A DNA stretch of 52,113 nucleotides from Candidatus Rokuibacteriota bacterium (GTDB taxonomy: Bacteria > Methylomirabilota > Methylomirabilia > Rokubacteriales > CSP1-6): the NCBI GenBank assembly GCA_003220265.1, contig QHRW01000121.1:2537-54649 (forward strand). Direction: 5' to 3'. Made by a program: the position numbers and the translations under genes. Positions within the stretch are counted from its first letter, which is position 1, and the number at the start of each line of letters is the position of its first letter. The notes beneath the pieces are model-generated. The model searched no databases. It was not told where the DNA came from and saw only the letters and a program-made list of their open reading frames with translations. This document shows positions 7,552 to 16,333 of this stretch, in pieces.

Positions 7552-8468
7552 CGGAGGAGAAGGGGGAACCCGTCGCGGGTGCCCCTTCAATAAGACGAAT
7601 GATCGAGGAAACGCGCGACGAGTGGCTGATCGGCATCCGGCTGCGGGATTCGGCCTCGGCCGACGACTACAAGCTCGTGGACGACGTGAGCCCGTCCGTC
7701 GGCGACATCGTGATGGTGGAGACGACGACCGGCACGGCGCTGGGCGAGGTGCGCCGCCCGCGGCGCCCGCTGCCGGACTTCAGGCGCGATCGCCTCTATC
7801 GCCGCGTGGTCCGCGCGGCCACCACCGTCGAGGAGCGTGAGTACCGCGACCGCCGGCAGCGCGAGGAGCGCGCGGTGGCTTCCGCCCAGAAGCTGGCCCA
7901 CGCTCGCACCCTGCCCATCAAGGTGGTCGACGTGGAGATACACGGCGCCGATCGCCGGGTCACCGTGTACTTCAACGCCGAGGACCGGATCGACTTCCGC
8001 GAGCTGGTGCGCGATCTCGCGCGCGAGTTCCGCGCGCGCATCGAGATGCGCCAGATCGGCGCCCGCGACACGACGCGCGTCATGGACGGCATCGGCCCCT
8101 GCGGCCGCCAGCTCTGCTGCTCGTCCCACCTGCGCAAGTTCGAGCCGATCTCCGTGAAGATGGCCAAGACGCAGGACATGCCGCTCACCGACAGCCGCCT
8201 GCTCGGCAACTGCGGCCGGCTCAAGTGCTGCCTGCTCTACGAGTTCTCGACCTACCAGGAGCTGCGCGCCCGCCTGCCGCGCGTGAACACCGCCTGCCAG
8301 GCCGACTGCGGGGGCGGCGGCTGCATGACGGGCAAGGTGCGCTCGATCCGCGTGCTCGCGCAGTCCGTCGTCGTCAGCTTTCCCGACGGCAGCCAGGCCG
8401 AGGTGCCACTCGAGCAATTGACCTGGGAGGGCCGGCCCCACGTGGAGGCGCAGCTCAAGCAGCCCTGA
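7548..8468 (+). CDS. ricT: RicT (YaaT/PSP1-like) iron-sulfur regulatory protein
   Basis: A PSP1-domain protein of 306 residues. In Bacillus, RicT (YaaT) forms an Fe-S complex with RicA and RicF that affects RNA processing and development. Cysteine-rich motifs are clear: GIGPCGRQLCCSSHL, LLGNCGRLKCCLLYE, and ACQADCGGGGCMTGKV. The position after holB and before metG repeats the Bacillus order. Start choice is uncertain: TTG 7548 overlaps the holB stop and gives the longest frame, while ATG 7599 gives a protein 17 residues shorter that begins MIEETRDEW. Neither has a well-placed ribosome binding site. Confidence 0.85.
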   Translation: MTEEKGEPVAGAPSIRRMIEETRDEWLIGIRLRDSASADDYKLVDDVSPSVGDIVMVETTTGTALGEVRRPRRPLPDFRRDRLYRRVVRAATTVEEREYRDRRQREERAVASAQKLAHARTLPIKVVDVEIHGADRRVTVYFNAEDRIDFRELVRDLAREFRARIEMRQIGARDTTRVMDGIGPCGRQLCCSSHLRKFEPISVKMAKTQDMPLTDSRLLGNCGRLKCCLLYEFSTYQELRARLPRVNTACQADCGGGGCMTGKVRSIRVLAQSVVVSFPDGSQAEVPLEQLTWEGRPHVEAQLKQP

Positions 8469-8496
8469 CCGTCCGCGTCGCGAGGAGGAGCCCGCC

Positions 8497-9732
8497 ATGC
8501 AGACGCTCCGGATCGTCGTGCTCGTCGCCGTCGTGCTGGCGTTGCTCACCGGTCCCGCCCCGGCGCAGGCGCCGTCGATCAAGGTCGGCTTCATCACCGA
8601 TCTCACCGGCGTGGCGGCCCAGGCGGCGAAGGACATGGTCAACGGCCTCACGATGTACCTCGACGAGATCGGCTACCAGATGGCCGGCCGCAAGGTCGAG
8701 CTGATCGTCGAGGACAGCCAGGGACGCCCGGACGTCGCGCTAAGCAAGCTGCGCAAGGTGGTCGAGCACGACCGCGTGCACCTCGTGGCCGGCGTGCTCT
8801 TCGGTCACCTGGGCTACGCGCTGGCGCCCAAGATCGAGGAGTACCGGATCCCCGGGATGATCACGACCGCCGCCTCCGACGACCTGACGCAGCGCCTGAA
8901 GTACCGCTGGGTCGTCCGCACCGGCTGGTCGTCCAGCCAGCCCTCGCATCCGTTCGGCGAGTACGCGGCCAAGACGCTCGGCTATCGCCGGGTGGCGGTG
9001 ATCGCCTCCGACTACGCGTTCGCCTGGGAAGTGGTGGGCGGCTTCCAGAAGACGTTCGAGGAGTCGAACGGTCAGGTCGTGCAGAAGCTGTGGGTGCCGC
9101 TGGGGGCCATGGATCTCTCGCCCTACATCGCGCGCCTGCGTCGCGACACCGACGCCGTCTTCACGATGATCGCGGGAGCCTCCACGATCCAGTTCTTCAA
9201 GCAGTACCAGGATGCGGGACTGACGGGGAAGATCCCGCTCATCGGCGGCGGCCCGGCCGTCGACGAGGCGCTGCTGCCACAGATGGGCGACGAGGCGCTC
9301 GGCGTGATGACGCCGCTCATCTACAGCGCCGCGCTCGACACGCCGGCCAACCGCAAGTTCGTCAAGGAGTACCGGGCGAAGTTCGGCAAGGTGCCGTCGT
9401 ACTTCTCGGAGACCAACTACACGAGCGGCCGCTGGATCCACGAGGCCGTCAAGGCGGTGGGCGGCAAGGTCGAGGACCGCGAGGCGTTCCTGGCGGCGCT
9501 GCGCAAGGTGGAGATCCCGGACGCCGTGCGGGGGCCCCTCAAGCTCGACGCGTACGGCAACCCGATCCAGACCATCTACATCCGCAAAGTGGAGCGCAAC
9601 AAGGAGGGCGAGCTGCAGAACACGGTGATCGTGAGCCTCCCGGCCGTGTCACAGTTCTGGAAGTCGAGCCCCGACGAGTATCTTAGACAGCCGCTCTACA
9701 GCCGCGACGTTCCGCCCTGCCGCCACTGCTGA
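8497..9732 (+). CDS. ABC transporter substrate-binding protein, LivK type
   Basis: A periplasmic type I binding protein of 411 residues for amino acids or other small acids and amides. Residues 1-24 form a signal peptide ending in PAQA. The start of the mature part, IKVGFITDLTGVAAQAAKDMVNGLTM, has the typical binding-fold opening. A good GAGGAGG site precedes ATG 8497. No permease or ATPase of the Liv type is beside it, so partners are encoded elsewhere. It sits between ricT and metG, where the conserved cluster normally has housekeeping genes, and is followed at once by copy B of the two-hairpin element. Confidence 0.85.
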   Translation: MQTLRIVVLVAVVLALLTGPAPAQAPSIKVGFITDLTGVAAQAAKDMVNGLTMYLDEIGYQMAGRKVELIVEDSQGRPDVALSKLRKVVEHDRVHLVAGVLFGHLGYALAPKIEEYRIPGMITTAASDDLTQRLKYRWVVRTGWSSSQPSHPFGEYAAKTLGYRRVAVIASDYAFAWEVVGGFQKTFEESNGQVVQKLWVPLGAMDLSPYIARLRRDTDAVFTMIAGASTIQFFKQYQDAGLTGKIPLIGGGPAVDEALLPQMGDEALGVMTPLIYSAALDTPANRKFVKEYRAKFGKVPSYFSETNYTSGRWIHEAVKAVGGKVEDREAFLAALRKVEIPDAVRGPLKLDAYGNPIQTIYIRKVERNKEGELQNTVIVSLPAVSQFWKSSPDEYLRQPLYSRDVPPCRHC

Positions 9733-9747
9733 AGCCGGGTGATCGAG

Positions 9748-9817
9748 GAGCGCCACGGCTTCGCCGGGGCGCTCCGAACGGTTGGGGGGCTTGGGGGGCC
9801 ATATCGGGGCCCCCCAA
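9748..9817 (+). repeat. Dispersed two-hairpin element, copy B
   Basis: Hairpin 1 pairs GAGCGCC (9748-9754) with GGCGCTC (9768-9774), then CGGC (9756-9759) with GCCG (9763-9766) around TTC. Hairpin 2 pairs TTGGGGGGCC (9791-9800) with GGCCCCCCAA (9808-9817) around ATATCGG. An alternative left arm, TTGGGGGGC at 9782-9790, competes for the same right arm. Compared with copy A, the first hairpin shows a C-G to A-T pair change. It lies between the livK-like gene and metG. Confidence 0.78.
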
Positions 9818-9819
9818 TG

Positions 9820-9825
9820 TATAGT
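9820..9825 (+). promoter_or_regulatory. -10 box for a leaderless metG transcript
   Basis: TATAGT lies 6 nt before the GTG at 9832, so transcription would begin at or next to the start codon. No Shine-Dalgarno can fit. The upstream region is the two-hairpin repeat, so no -35 box is visible. Confidence 0.5.
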
Positions 9826-9831
9826 GACGAG

Positions 9832-11751
9832 GTGAGCGCGTTCTATCTCACCACCCCGATTTATTACGTCAACGCGCAGGCCCACCTGGGCCACGCATAC
9901 ACGACGATCGTGGCCGACGCCATGGCGCGCTACCACCGGCTCGCCGGCGACGACACGTTTCTCCTCACGGGCACCGACGAGCACGGCGACAAGATCGCTC
10001 AGGCGGCGGCGGCGGCCGGCGTCTCGCCGCAAGAGTACACCGACCGCATCTCCGGCACGTTCCGCGACACGTGGCGACGGCTGGGCATCACCAACGACGA
10101 CTTCATCCGGACCACCGAGGGCCGCCACAAAAAGGTGGTGCAGGCGATCTTACAGACGCTGTGGGAGGCCGGCGAGATCTATCTGGGTCGGTACGGCGGC
10201 CACTACTGCTTCGGCTGCGAGCGTTTCTACACCGAGAAGGAGATCGTCGACGGCAAGTGCCCCGATCACCAGACGCCGCTGACCTGGATCGAGGAAGAGA
10301 ACTACTTCTTCAAGATGTCGAAGTACCAGGCGTGGCTGATCGACTACGTGCAGCAGCATCCGGAGCGGATCCGCCCGGAGCGCTACCGCAACGAGATTCT
10401 CGGCTTCCTGCGCGACCCGCTGCAGGATCTCTCGATCAGCCGGCCGCGCACGCGCCTGGAGTGGGGCATCCCGCTGCCGTTCGACGACAAGTACGTCACC
10501 TACGTCTGGTTCGACGCGCTGATCAACTACGTCTCCGCGCTCGACTGGCCCGACGGCGACCGCTTCCGCCGCTACTGGCCGAACGTGCGCCACCTGATCG
10601 GCAAGGACATCCTGAAGCCCCACGCGATCTACTGGCCCTGCATGCTGAAGGCGGCCGGCATCGACGTCTACCGGCACCTGTTCGTCCACGGTTACTGGAA
10701 CGTGGGCGGCGGCAAGATGTCGAAGACCGTCGGCAACGTGGTGGAGGCGTTCGCGCTGGCCGACAAGTACGGCATCGACGCCTTCCGCTACTTCGTCATG
10801 CGGGAGATGACGTTCGGGCTGGACTCCGATTTCTCCGAGGACGCCTTCGTGGGGCGGCTCAACGCCGATCTCGCCAACGACCTGGGCAACCTCGTGTCGC
10901 GGGCGACGACGCTGCTGGAGAAGGCCACGCCCGCGACGCTCCCGGCGCCGCTGGCGGAGGTGGCGGGGACGGCGGAATTGCGCGCGGCGGCGGGCGAGGC
11001 GGTGCGCGGCGTCCAGCGGGCGATGGAGGAGTTCGCGTTCCAGCGCGCGCTGGCCGCCATCTGGGAATTCCTCGGCGCCGCGAACCGCTACGTGGATTCC
11101 ACGCAGCCGTGGGCGCTGGCCAAGGATCCCGCGCGCCGCGGCGAGCTGAACCGCGTCATGGCCACGCTGGCCGACACCCTGCGCTTCCTGGGCATCGTGC
11201 TCGATCCGTTCCTTCCGGGGGCGGCGCAGAAGATCCGCGTGGCGGTCAACGACGACCGTGCGCCGTCGCTGGCCAACGCCGCGATGGGCGCGCTCCAGGA
11301 CATCCCGCGCGTGCAGAAGCTGTCGGGCCTCTTCCCCCGCATCGACGACCCCGGGAAAGATCGGGCGAGCGGAGCCCCGGCCTCCTCAAGCAGGCCATCT
11401 GCGGACCAAGCCGGGCAAGCGCCACCCGTTACAAAAGGCGACTTCGACAGGGTCGAGCTGCGGGTGGCCGAGGTGCTGGCGGCGGAAGCGGTGCCGAAGT
11501 CGAAGAAGCTGCTGAAGCTGACGGTCTCGCTGGGCGCCGAGCAGCGCACGATCGTGGCCGGCATCGCCCAGCACTATGCCCCCGGCGATCTCGTCGGCAA
11601 GAAGGTCGTGGTCGTGGCCAACCTGGAGCCGGCCAAGCTGATGGGCATCCAGTCGCAGGGCATGGTGCTGGCCGGCTCCACCGAGGACGACGGCGCGCTG
11701 GCCGTGCTGGTCCTCGACCGCGACCTGCCGCCCGGCGCCCGCGTGCGATGA
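9832..11751 (+). CDS. metG: Methionyl-tRNA synthetase
   Basis: Class I synthetase of 639 residues that charges tRNA-Met. HIGH-type motif AHLGH near residues 18-22, a zinc knuckle CFGC...C-x2-H near residues 125-146, and KMSKTVGN in place of KMSKS near residue 300. After a 30-residue linker of low complexity, a C-terminal tRNA-binding domain (Trbp111/OB type) begins near residue 537 with DFDRVELRVAEV. GTG 9832 fits the family N-terminus (SAFYLTTPIYYVNAQAHLGH); the frame open to 9739 is repeat sequence and was left out. Its stop overlaps the next gene (ATGATC at 11748). Confidence 0.95.
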   Translation: MSAFYLTTPIYYVNAQAHLGHAYTTIVADAMARYHRLAGDDTFLLTGTDEHGDKIAQAAAAAGVSPQEYTDRISGTFRDTWRRLGITNDDFIRTTEGRHKKVVQAILQTLWEAGEIYLGRYGGHYCFGCERFYTEKEIVDGKCPDHQTPLTWIEEENYFFKMSKYQAWLIDYVQQHPERIRPERYRNEILGFLRDPLQDLSISRPRTRLEWGIPLPFDDKYVTYVWFDALINYVSALDWPDGDRFRRYWPNVRHLIGKDILKPHAIYWPCMLKAAGIDVYRHLFVHGYWNVGGGKMSKTVGNVVEAFALADKYGIDAFRYFVMREMTFGLDSDFSEDAFVGRLNADLANDLGNLVSRATTLLEKATPATLPAPLAEVAGTAELRAAAGEAVRGVQRAMEEFAFQRALAAIWEFLGAANRYVDSTQPWALAKDPARRGELNRVMATLADTLRFLGIVLDPFLPGAAQKIRVAVNDDRAPSLANAAMGALQDIPRVQKLSGLFPRIDDPGKDRASGAPASSSRPSADQAGQAPPVTKGDFDRVELRVAEVLAAEAVPKSKKLLKLTVSLGAEQRTIVAGIAQHYAPGDLVGKKVVVVANLEPAKLMGIQSQGMVLAGSTEDDGALAVLVLDRDLPPGARVR

Positions 11752-11990
11752 TCAGCGAGCAGTACGTCGCGACGATCATCCGCGTGGCCGAGGGCGATGC
11801 CTCCATCGCGCGCGTGCTGCGCGAGATCTGCGCGCTGGACGCCGACGTGCGGGCGGGCGCGCTCGAGCTCGTCTCCGCCCACCTGCGCACCCAGGCGGCC
11901 GGTCGCGACGTGCTGGAGTGTGTCCTCGCGCTGCGCGAGGATGCCGTGGCGCGCCGCATCGCCGCGCATCTCGGTCCTCCGGCGGGTTGA
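11748..11990 (+). CDS. Small protein of unknown function
   Basis: Eighty residues, mostly predicted helix, rich in Ala, Arg and Leu, with one cysteine pair spaced wide (REICALDADV and LECVLAL). I do not recognise a family. Its ATG overlaps the metG stop and its own stop overlaps the TTG of the next gene, so it is translated in series with both. No signal peptide or membrane span. Confidence 0.55.
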   Translation: MISEQYVATIIRVAEGDASIARVLREICALDADVRAGALELVSAHLRTQAAGRDVLECVLALREDAVARRIAAHLGPPAG

Positions 11991-12976
11991 GCCAGCTCGT
12001 TCCGTTCCTCCGGCGGTGGGGTATCTCGCTCGCCTCCCTCATCGGCGGCGTCCTCACGCTATTCGTCTTTCGTCGTGGGCTGCCCAAGGTCTCGCTGATC
12101 GTCGGCTACCTGCTGCTCCTCTGGCTGCTGGTCGCCCTGCTCGTGCAGGTCCGCGAGACGCTCTCGGGCTCCGAGACGCGAATCTCGCGCTTCGTGCTGA
12201 CGGCCACCGAGTACACGATCCAGACGCTCTACCACGGCGTGCTGCTCTTCCTGCTGCCGGCCTACTGGGCGGCCACCACGCTGGCCTCGCCCAACGCGCT
12301 CTTCCTGGCGCTCTTGATCGTCCTCGCGCTGCTGGCCACGTTCGATCCCTGGTACCGGGCCGTCGTGCATCCGTTCCCGTGGTTCGGCTACGTCTTCTTC
12401 CTCGTGTCGATCTTCGGCGCGCTCAACCTGGCGCTGCCGCTCGTGGGCGTGCCGCCCTTCTGGGCGCTGCTGATCTCCGCGTGGCTGGCGGTGCTGGCGC
12501 TGACGCCGGCGGTGTGCCGCGCCCGCGCGTGGCGATGGCGGACGGGGCTCGTGGTCACGGCGCTGGTGGGCCTCGTCGTCGCCAGCGCGGCGGCGTTGCG
12601 GCCGATCGTCATCCCGCCCGCGCCGCTCTTCCTGGCCAGCAAGAGCCTGGGCTGGACGGTGGGCACGATCGACTCGCTGGAGCCGATCGCCGGCTCCATC
12701 CGCGCGGCGGACCTGCAGCAGCGCGGGCTCGTCGCCTACACGGCGATCTACGCGCCGGCGGGCCTGCGTCAGCCCGTCGAGCACGTGTGGCGGCGCGAGG
12801 GCCGCATCATCAACGTCGTGCGGCTCACGCCGGTGGAGGGCGGGCGGCAGGAAGGCTACCGGACGTTCTCGCGCAAGACGGCGTTCCCCACCGACTCGGT
12901 GGGCCGCTGGACGGTGGACGTCATGACGGCCTCCGGCCAGCTCATCGGGCGGCTGCGCTTCCGGGTGGTGGAGTGA
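11987..12976 (+). CDS. Membrane protein with C-terminal DUF2914 domain
   Basis: A 329-residue inner-membrane protein. About seven hydrophobic spans fill residues 10-215, including GYLLLLWLLVALLVQ and GVLLFLLPAYWAATT. The soluble C-terminal domain, from about residue 240, reads like DUF2914: HVWRREGRIINVVRL, a YRTFSRK turn and GRWTVDVMTASGQLIGR. Similar DUF5924/DUF2914 proteins are known only as conserved membrane proteins, so no function is claimed. TTG 11987 overlaps the previous stop (TTGA), and its own stop overlaps tatD (GTGA). Confidence 0.65.
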   Translation: MSQLVPFLRRWGISLASLIGGVLTLFVFRRGLPKVSLIVGYLLLLWLLVALLVQVRETLSGSETRISRFVLTATEYTIQTLYHGVLLFLLPAYWAATTLASPNALFLALLIVLALLATFDPWYRAVVHPFPWFGYVFFLVSIFGALNLALPLVGVPPFWALLISAWLAVLALTPAVCRARAWRWRTGLVVTALVGLVVASAAALRPIVIPPAPLFLASKSLGWTVGTIDSLEPIAGSIRAADLQQRGLVAYTAIYAPAGLRQPVEHVWRREGRIINVVRLTPVEGGRQEGYRTFSRKTAFPTDSVGRWTVDVMTASGQLIGRLRFRVVE

Positions 12977-13752
12977 GCGCCCCCGAGCTCTTCGACACGC
13001 ACGCGCACCTGCACTTCCCGGACTTCGCCGACGATCTTCCCGCGGTCCTCGCGCGGGCGCGCGCGGCCGGCGTGAGCCGGCTGCTGACGATCGGCGCCGA
13101 CGTGGAGACCTCGGCGGCCGCCGTCGCGCTGGCGGCGCGCGAGGCCAACGTGTGGGCGGCGGTCGGCATCCATCCGCACGACGCGGGCGAGGCCGACGAC
13201 GGGGCGCTGGCCGAGATCGAGCGCCTGGCGACGGCGCCGCGCGTGGTGGCCGTCGGCGAGATCGGCCTGGACTTCTTTCGCAACCTCTCGCCGCGCGACG
13301 CGCAGGAGCGCACGCTGCGCCACCTGCTCGACCTCGCGCGTCGCGTCGGCAAGCCCGCGCTGATCCACTGCCGCGACGCGCACGAGGAGACGCTGGCCAT
13401 CCTGGGCGAGGCCCGCGTGGGCGAGGTCGGCGGCATCATGCACTGCTTCTCGGGCGACGTGACGATCGCCCGCCGCTGTCTCGACCTCGGCTTGACGATC
13501 TCGCTGGCCGGCCCCGTGACCTATCCCAACGCCCGCGCGCTGCCCGACGTCGCGCGGTTCGTGCCCGCCGACCGCCTCGTGGTCGAGACCGACTGTCCGT
13601 ACCTGCCGCCCCAGGGCCATCGCGGCCAGCGCAACGAGCCCGCGTACCTGCCGCTCACCGCCGCGCGCGTGGCCGAGCTGCGCGGCGAGCCGCTCGCCAC
13701 GCTGGGCCCGCGCATGAGCGACAACGCGCGGCGCCTGCTGCGCGTCGCCTGA
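12973..13752 (+). CDS. tatD: TatD family metal-dependent hydrolase
   Basis: A TIM-barrel metal-dependent DNase of 259 residues. Conserved ligands and strands are visible: FDTHAHLHF (first metal site), VGIHPHDA, VGEIGLDFF, ALIHCRDAHEETL, GIMHCFSGD and the late ETDCPYLPPQGHRGQRNEP loop. TatD enzymes act as 3'-5' exonucleases on DNA or D-aminoacyl-tRNA. The metG-tatD neighbourhood is conserved in many bacteria. GTG start overlaps the previous stop by four bases. Identity is firm; the physiological substrate is not. Confidence 0.92.
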   Translation: MSAPELFDTHAHLHFPDFADDLPAVLARARAAGVSRLLTIGADVETSAAAVALAAREANVWAAVGIHPHDAGEADDGALAEIERLATAPRVVAVGEIGLDFFRNLSPRDAQERTLRHLLDLARRVGKPALIHCRDAHEETLAILGEARVGEVGGIMHCFSGDVTIARRCLDLGLTISLAGPVTYPNARALPDVARFVPADRLVVETDCPYLPPQGHRGQRNEPAYLPLTAARVAELRGEPLATLGPRMSDNARRLLRVA

Positions 13753-13761
13753 CGGTCCTCG

Positions 13762-14682
13762 ATGGGCTGGCGCGACGTCGGCTTCTTCCTGCGCGGCCGG
13801 CTGAGCCGCACGATCGCGCGCGCCGTCAACCGCAAGGCGCGCCCGCCCGCCCCCGTGGCGCCGCTCGACGACGTGCTGCGCGGGCCCACCACGCCGCTGG
13901 CCCTCACCCGGCTGCTGGAGGGTCGCGACAACGCCGCGCGCCAGGCGGCGGTGGCGCGATGGCTGGAGGCGCGCGGCGTGCCCTTCCAGCGCCACGGCTT
14001 CCGCACGTTCGAGGGCGCGGGCGACAACTTCGTGGTGGACGTCGGCCGCGGCGCCCGCGCGCTCGTGCTCATCGCGCACCACGACGCGGTGCCCGGCAGC
14101 CCCGGGGCCAACGACAACGCCGCCGCCGTGGCAATCTTGCTCTCCCTGCTCGCGCGCTGGGCCTCGCGCGAGCCGCCCAGTCGCGTGCGTTTGCTCTTCT
14201 CGGCCTGCGAGGAGATCGGCTATCTCGGCAGCCGCGCGTGGGTTCGCGCGCACGGCGTCGCCGACGTGCGCGGCGTGCTGAGCCTGGAGCTGCCGGGAGT
14301 CGGCGACAGCCTCGCGGTGTGGGACGCCGTCGAGCCGACGCCGTTTCTCGGCGCGGTGCGCGGCGCCCTCGAGAGTCTGGGGCTCCGCGCCGACCAGGGC
14401 CATCACGTGGTGGGGCACATCCCGATCTTCGGCAGCGACCATCGCGCGTTCGCGGCCGCCGGCGTCGCCGGCGCCTACGGCTTCACGACAGTGCCCGCCG
14501 CCGAGGCCGACGCGCTCCGCCAGTTCGTCTTTCATCCGATCCGCTCGGCGGTGCGCGCGACCGTGCGGCGCCCGCCGCCGTTCGACACCTATCACACGGC
14601 GCGCGACACCGGCGCCACGCTGGACGGCGCCGCGCTCGATCGGATGGCGCGCGCGCTGGAGGCGGTGGTGGAGGCGGCCTAG
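13762..14682 (+). CDS. M28 family zinc peptidase
   Basis: A 306-residue peptidase of the M28 (aminopeptidase Y/S) family, probably cytoplasmic or membrane-associated, with a basic N-terminus and no clear signal peptide. Metal site pattern: HHDAVPGSPGANDNAAA near residues 95-111 carries a His and the bridging Asp, CEEIGYLGS near 151 the general base and a ligand, and FDTYHTARDT near 274 the last His. It is a few bases after tatD in the same direction. Substrate unknown. Its stop codon overlaps that of the convergent DUF2007 gene. Confidence 0.8.
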   Translation: MGWRDVGFFLRGRLSRTIARAVNRKARPPAPVAPLDDVLRGPTTPLALTRLLEGRDNAARQAAVARWLEARGVPFQRHGFRTFEGAGDNFVVDVGRGARALVLIAHHDAVPGSPGANDNAAAVAILLSLLARWASREPPSRVRLLFSACEEIGYLGSRAWVRAHGVADVRGVLSLELPGVGDSLAVWDAVEPTPFLGAVRGALESLGLRADQGHHVVGHIPIFGSDHRAFAAAGVAGAYGFTTVPAAEADALRQFVFHPIRSAVRATVRRPPPFDTYHTARDTGATLDGAALDRMARALEAVVEAA

Positions 14683-14975
14683 AGCCGCGTCGGGCCGGAG
14701 GTCAACCGCGAGAGCAGCACGCGGCTGCGCGCGATCTCGCTCTCCGGCACCATCACCACGACCTCGCCCTGGGCGCCCACGCTGAAGGGATGGACGGACA
14801 GGGCCAGGCGCGAGCGCAGCAGCGCGGGAATCCCCTCGCTCTCCAGCAGGCTCTTCACGACGACCGCCTCGGCCTGGTCGCAGCGATGCAGCTCGGTGAG
14901 CGCGCGCTCGTCGGCCGGCGGCCGGACGGCCGCCGCGCGAGTGGGGAAGGGAATGATCTTGCCTCGCCGCGCCAT
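14679..14975 (-). CDS. DUF2007 family putative signal-transducing protein
   Basis: A 98-residue protein. The middle, ELHRCDQAEAVVVKSLLESE followed by GIPALLRS, and the end EVVVMVPESEIARSRVLL match DUF2007, a ferredoxin-like-fold family with no settled function. The basic, proline-rich start (MARRGKIIPFPTR) is less conserved. A TATGAT box is 6 nt upstream of the ATG at 14975, consistent with a leaderless transcript. It is divergent from the dioxygenase-like gene at 15028. Confidence 0.72.
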   Translation of the reverse strand: MARRGKIIPFPTRAAAVRPPADERALTELHRCDQAEAVVVKSLLESEGIPALLRSRLALSVHPFSVGAQGEVVVMVPESEIARSRVLLSRLTSGPTRL

Positions 14976-14981
14976 GAACGC

Positions 14982-14987
14982 ATCATA
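14982..14987 (-). promoter_or_regulatory. -10 box for the leaderless DUF2007 gene
   Basis: On the reverse strand TATGAT is followed by GCGTTC and then ATG at 14975. The 6-nt distance leaves no room for a ribosome binding site. Confidence 0.5.
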
Positions 14988-15001
14988 CCTGAGCCCGGCG
15001 G

Positions 15002-15007
15002 TACAAT
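15002..15007 (+). promoter_or_regulatory. -10-like box upstream of the dioxygenase-like gene
   Basis: TACAAT at 15002-15007, 20 nt before GTG 15028, with GGGAGGA at 15014-15020 between. No clear -35. Contrast with the leaderless arrangement of the divergent DUF2007 gene. Confidence 0.4.
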
Positions 15008-15027
15008 CGCCGCGGGAGGACCCCGCC

Positions 15028-16323
15028 GTGGAGAAATACGAGTACTTCACCGGCACGCCGCAGGTCGGCATCGTCCCTCGCGCGCCGCACGCGGGCCCGC
15101 TGCTGCGCCACGTCTTCGAGCAGGAGCACGGGCGCGGCGGCTTCGCGGGGAGGGTGACGCACACCTACCATCTCTACCCGCCGACCAACTGGCTGCCCGA
15201 GGAGAGCCGGCACCTGGCGGACTGGGCGCCCGCGTGGGACTCACCCCTGCGCCCGATCGGCGGCCTCCACCACGTGCTCGGCATGGCGCCGCCGGCGCCC
15301 GGGCGCGACGTCTACCGGGGCCTCGGACGCATCGTCGCCAACGCGACGGCGGCCATGAACGTGACGGCGCCCACGGCGCCGATGGAGTACTTCTTCGAGC
15401 ATCACGGCGCCACCATGGTCTTCTTCGTGCACGAGGGGCGCGGCACGCTGGAGACGACGTTCGGCCCCATCGAGTACGGCAAGGGCGACTTCCTCATCGT
15501 GCCCAAGGGCGTCACGCACCGCTTCGAGCTCGGCGCCGGCCCGCAGTATTACTGGATGTACGAGTCATTCGCGGGCGATCCGGAGAAGTCGGAGGCGCCG
15601 ACCACCGGCCACTTCATCACGCACAGCCGCTCCGACTATCGCTTCCCGCGCTCGCTCGACACGCGCAACGAGAGCGGCCGCTTCGAGATCGTCTCCAAGA
15701 TCGACGGCCTCTACGCGCGCCGCGTGCATCCCACGCACCCCTTCGACGTGATCGGCTGGCGCGGCGACTACCTGCCGTACAAGCTCGCCGTCGAGGACGT
15801 GCGGCCGCTCACGGCCGATCGCTCGCACGTGCCGCCCTCCGGCCACACGATCTTCACGCTGCCCGGCTGCTACCTCTGCGTCTTCACCGTGCGCTCGGTC
15901 GAGAAGGACGCCATGTGGGTGCCGGTCTTCCACAAGAACCTCGACTATCTGGAGACGCTCGGCTACCACTGGGGCGAGTTCTTCAGCGCGGGCGGCGTCG
16001 TGGGCCCGGGCATGGTCACGCTGCATCCCGTCGGCCTGCCGCACGGCCCCAAGCCGAAGGCGCTCGAGGCCTTCATGGACGGCGCCAACCCCGGAGTCCA
16101 CAAGGAGGTCGGGATCATGGCCGACTTCGCCAACCCGGCGCGCGTGTCGGAGTGGGCGCTGGGCCTCGGCCGGCCCGACTACATGGGCGCGTGGAGCGGC
16201 TACACGACCAACCCGCGCTTCGCCTACGCGCCCGGCCGGCTGGCCGATGCGCGCGCGCTGGGCGAGCGCCTGGCCGACGTGCGCGACACCCTGCGGCCCC
16301 CGGGCGACGACGAGCGCGGGTGA
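15028..16323 (+). CDS. Homogentisate 1,2-dioxygenase-like cupin protein
   Basis: A 431-residue cupin of the homogentisate dioxygenase family, whose members cleave an aromatic ring with Fe(II). Conserved regions: an N-terminal NVTAPTAPMEYFFEHH, GDFLIVPKGVTHRF, and a C-terminal metal-type block ending LHPVGLPHGPKP. GTG 15028 has GGGAGGA 7 nt upstream. In known enzymes iron is held by His-x5-Glu and a distant His. Here His302 is followed by Glu at x6 (E309), while H333 and H339 keep the family spacing, so the metal site differs slightly. No other tyrosine-degradation gene is nearby, so the substrate is open. Confidence 0.7.
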   Translation: MEKYEYFTGTPQVGIVPRAPHAGPLLRHVFEQEHGRGGFAGRVTHTYHLYPPTNWLPEESRHLADWAPAWDSPLRPIGGLHHVLGMAPPAPGRDVYRGLGRIVANATAAMNVTAPTAPMEYFFEHHGATMVFFVHEGRGTLETTFGPIEYGKGDFLIVPKGVTHRFELGAGPQYYWMYESFAGDPEKSEAPTTGHFITHSRSDYRFPRSLDTRNESGRFEIVSKIDGLYARRVHPTHPFDVIGWRGDYLPYKLAVEDVRPLTADRSHVPPSGHTIFTLPGCYLCVFTVRSVEKDAMWVPVFHKNLDYLETLGYHWGEFFSAGGVVGPGMVTLHPVGLPHGPKPKALEAFMDGANPGVHKEVGIMADFANPARVSEWALGLGRPDYMGAWSGYTTNPRFAYAPGRLADARALGERLADVRDTLRPPGDDERG

Positions 16324-16333
16324 GGCGAGACGA

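Noticed and set aside
9739..9831. Upstream start for metG at 9739
   Set aside because: The added N-terminus would be translated from the two-hairpin element, and the family N-terminus begins at the GTG at 9832.
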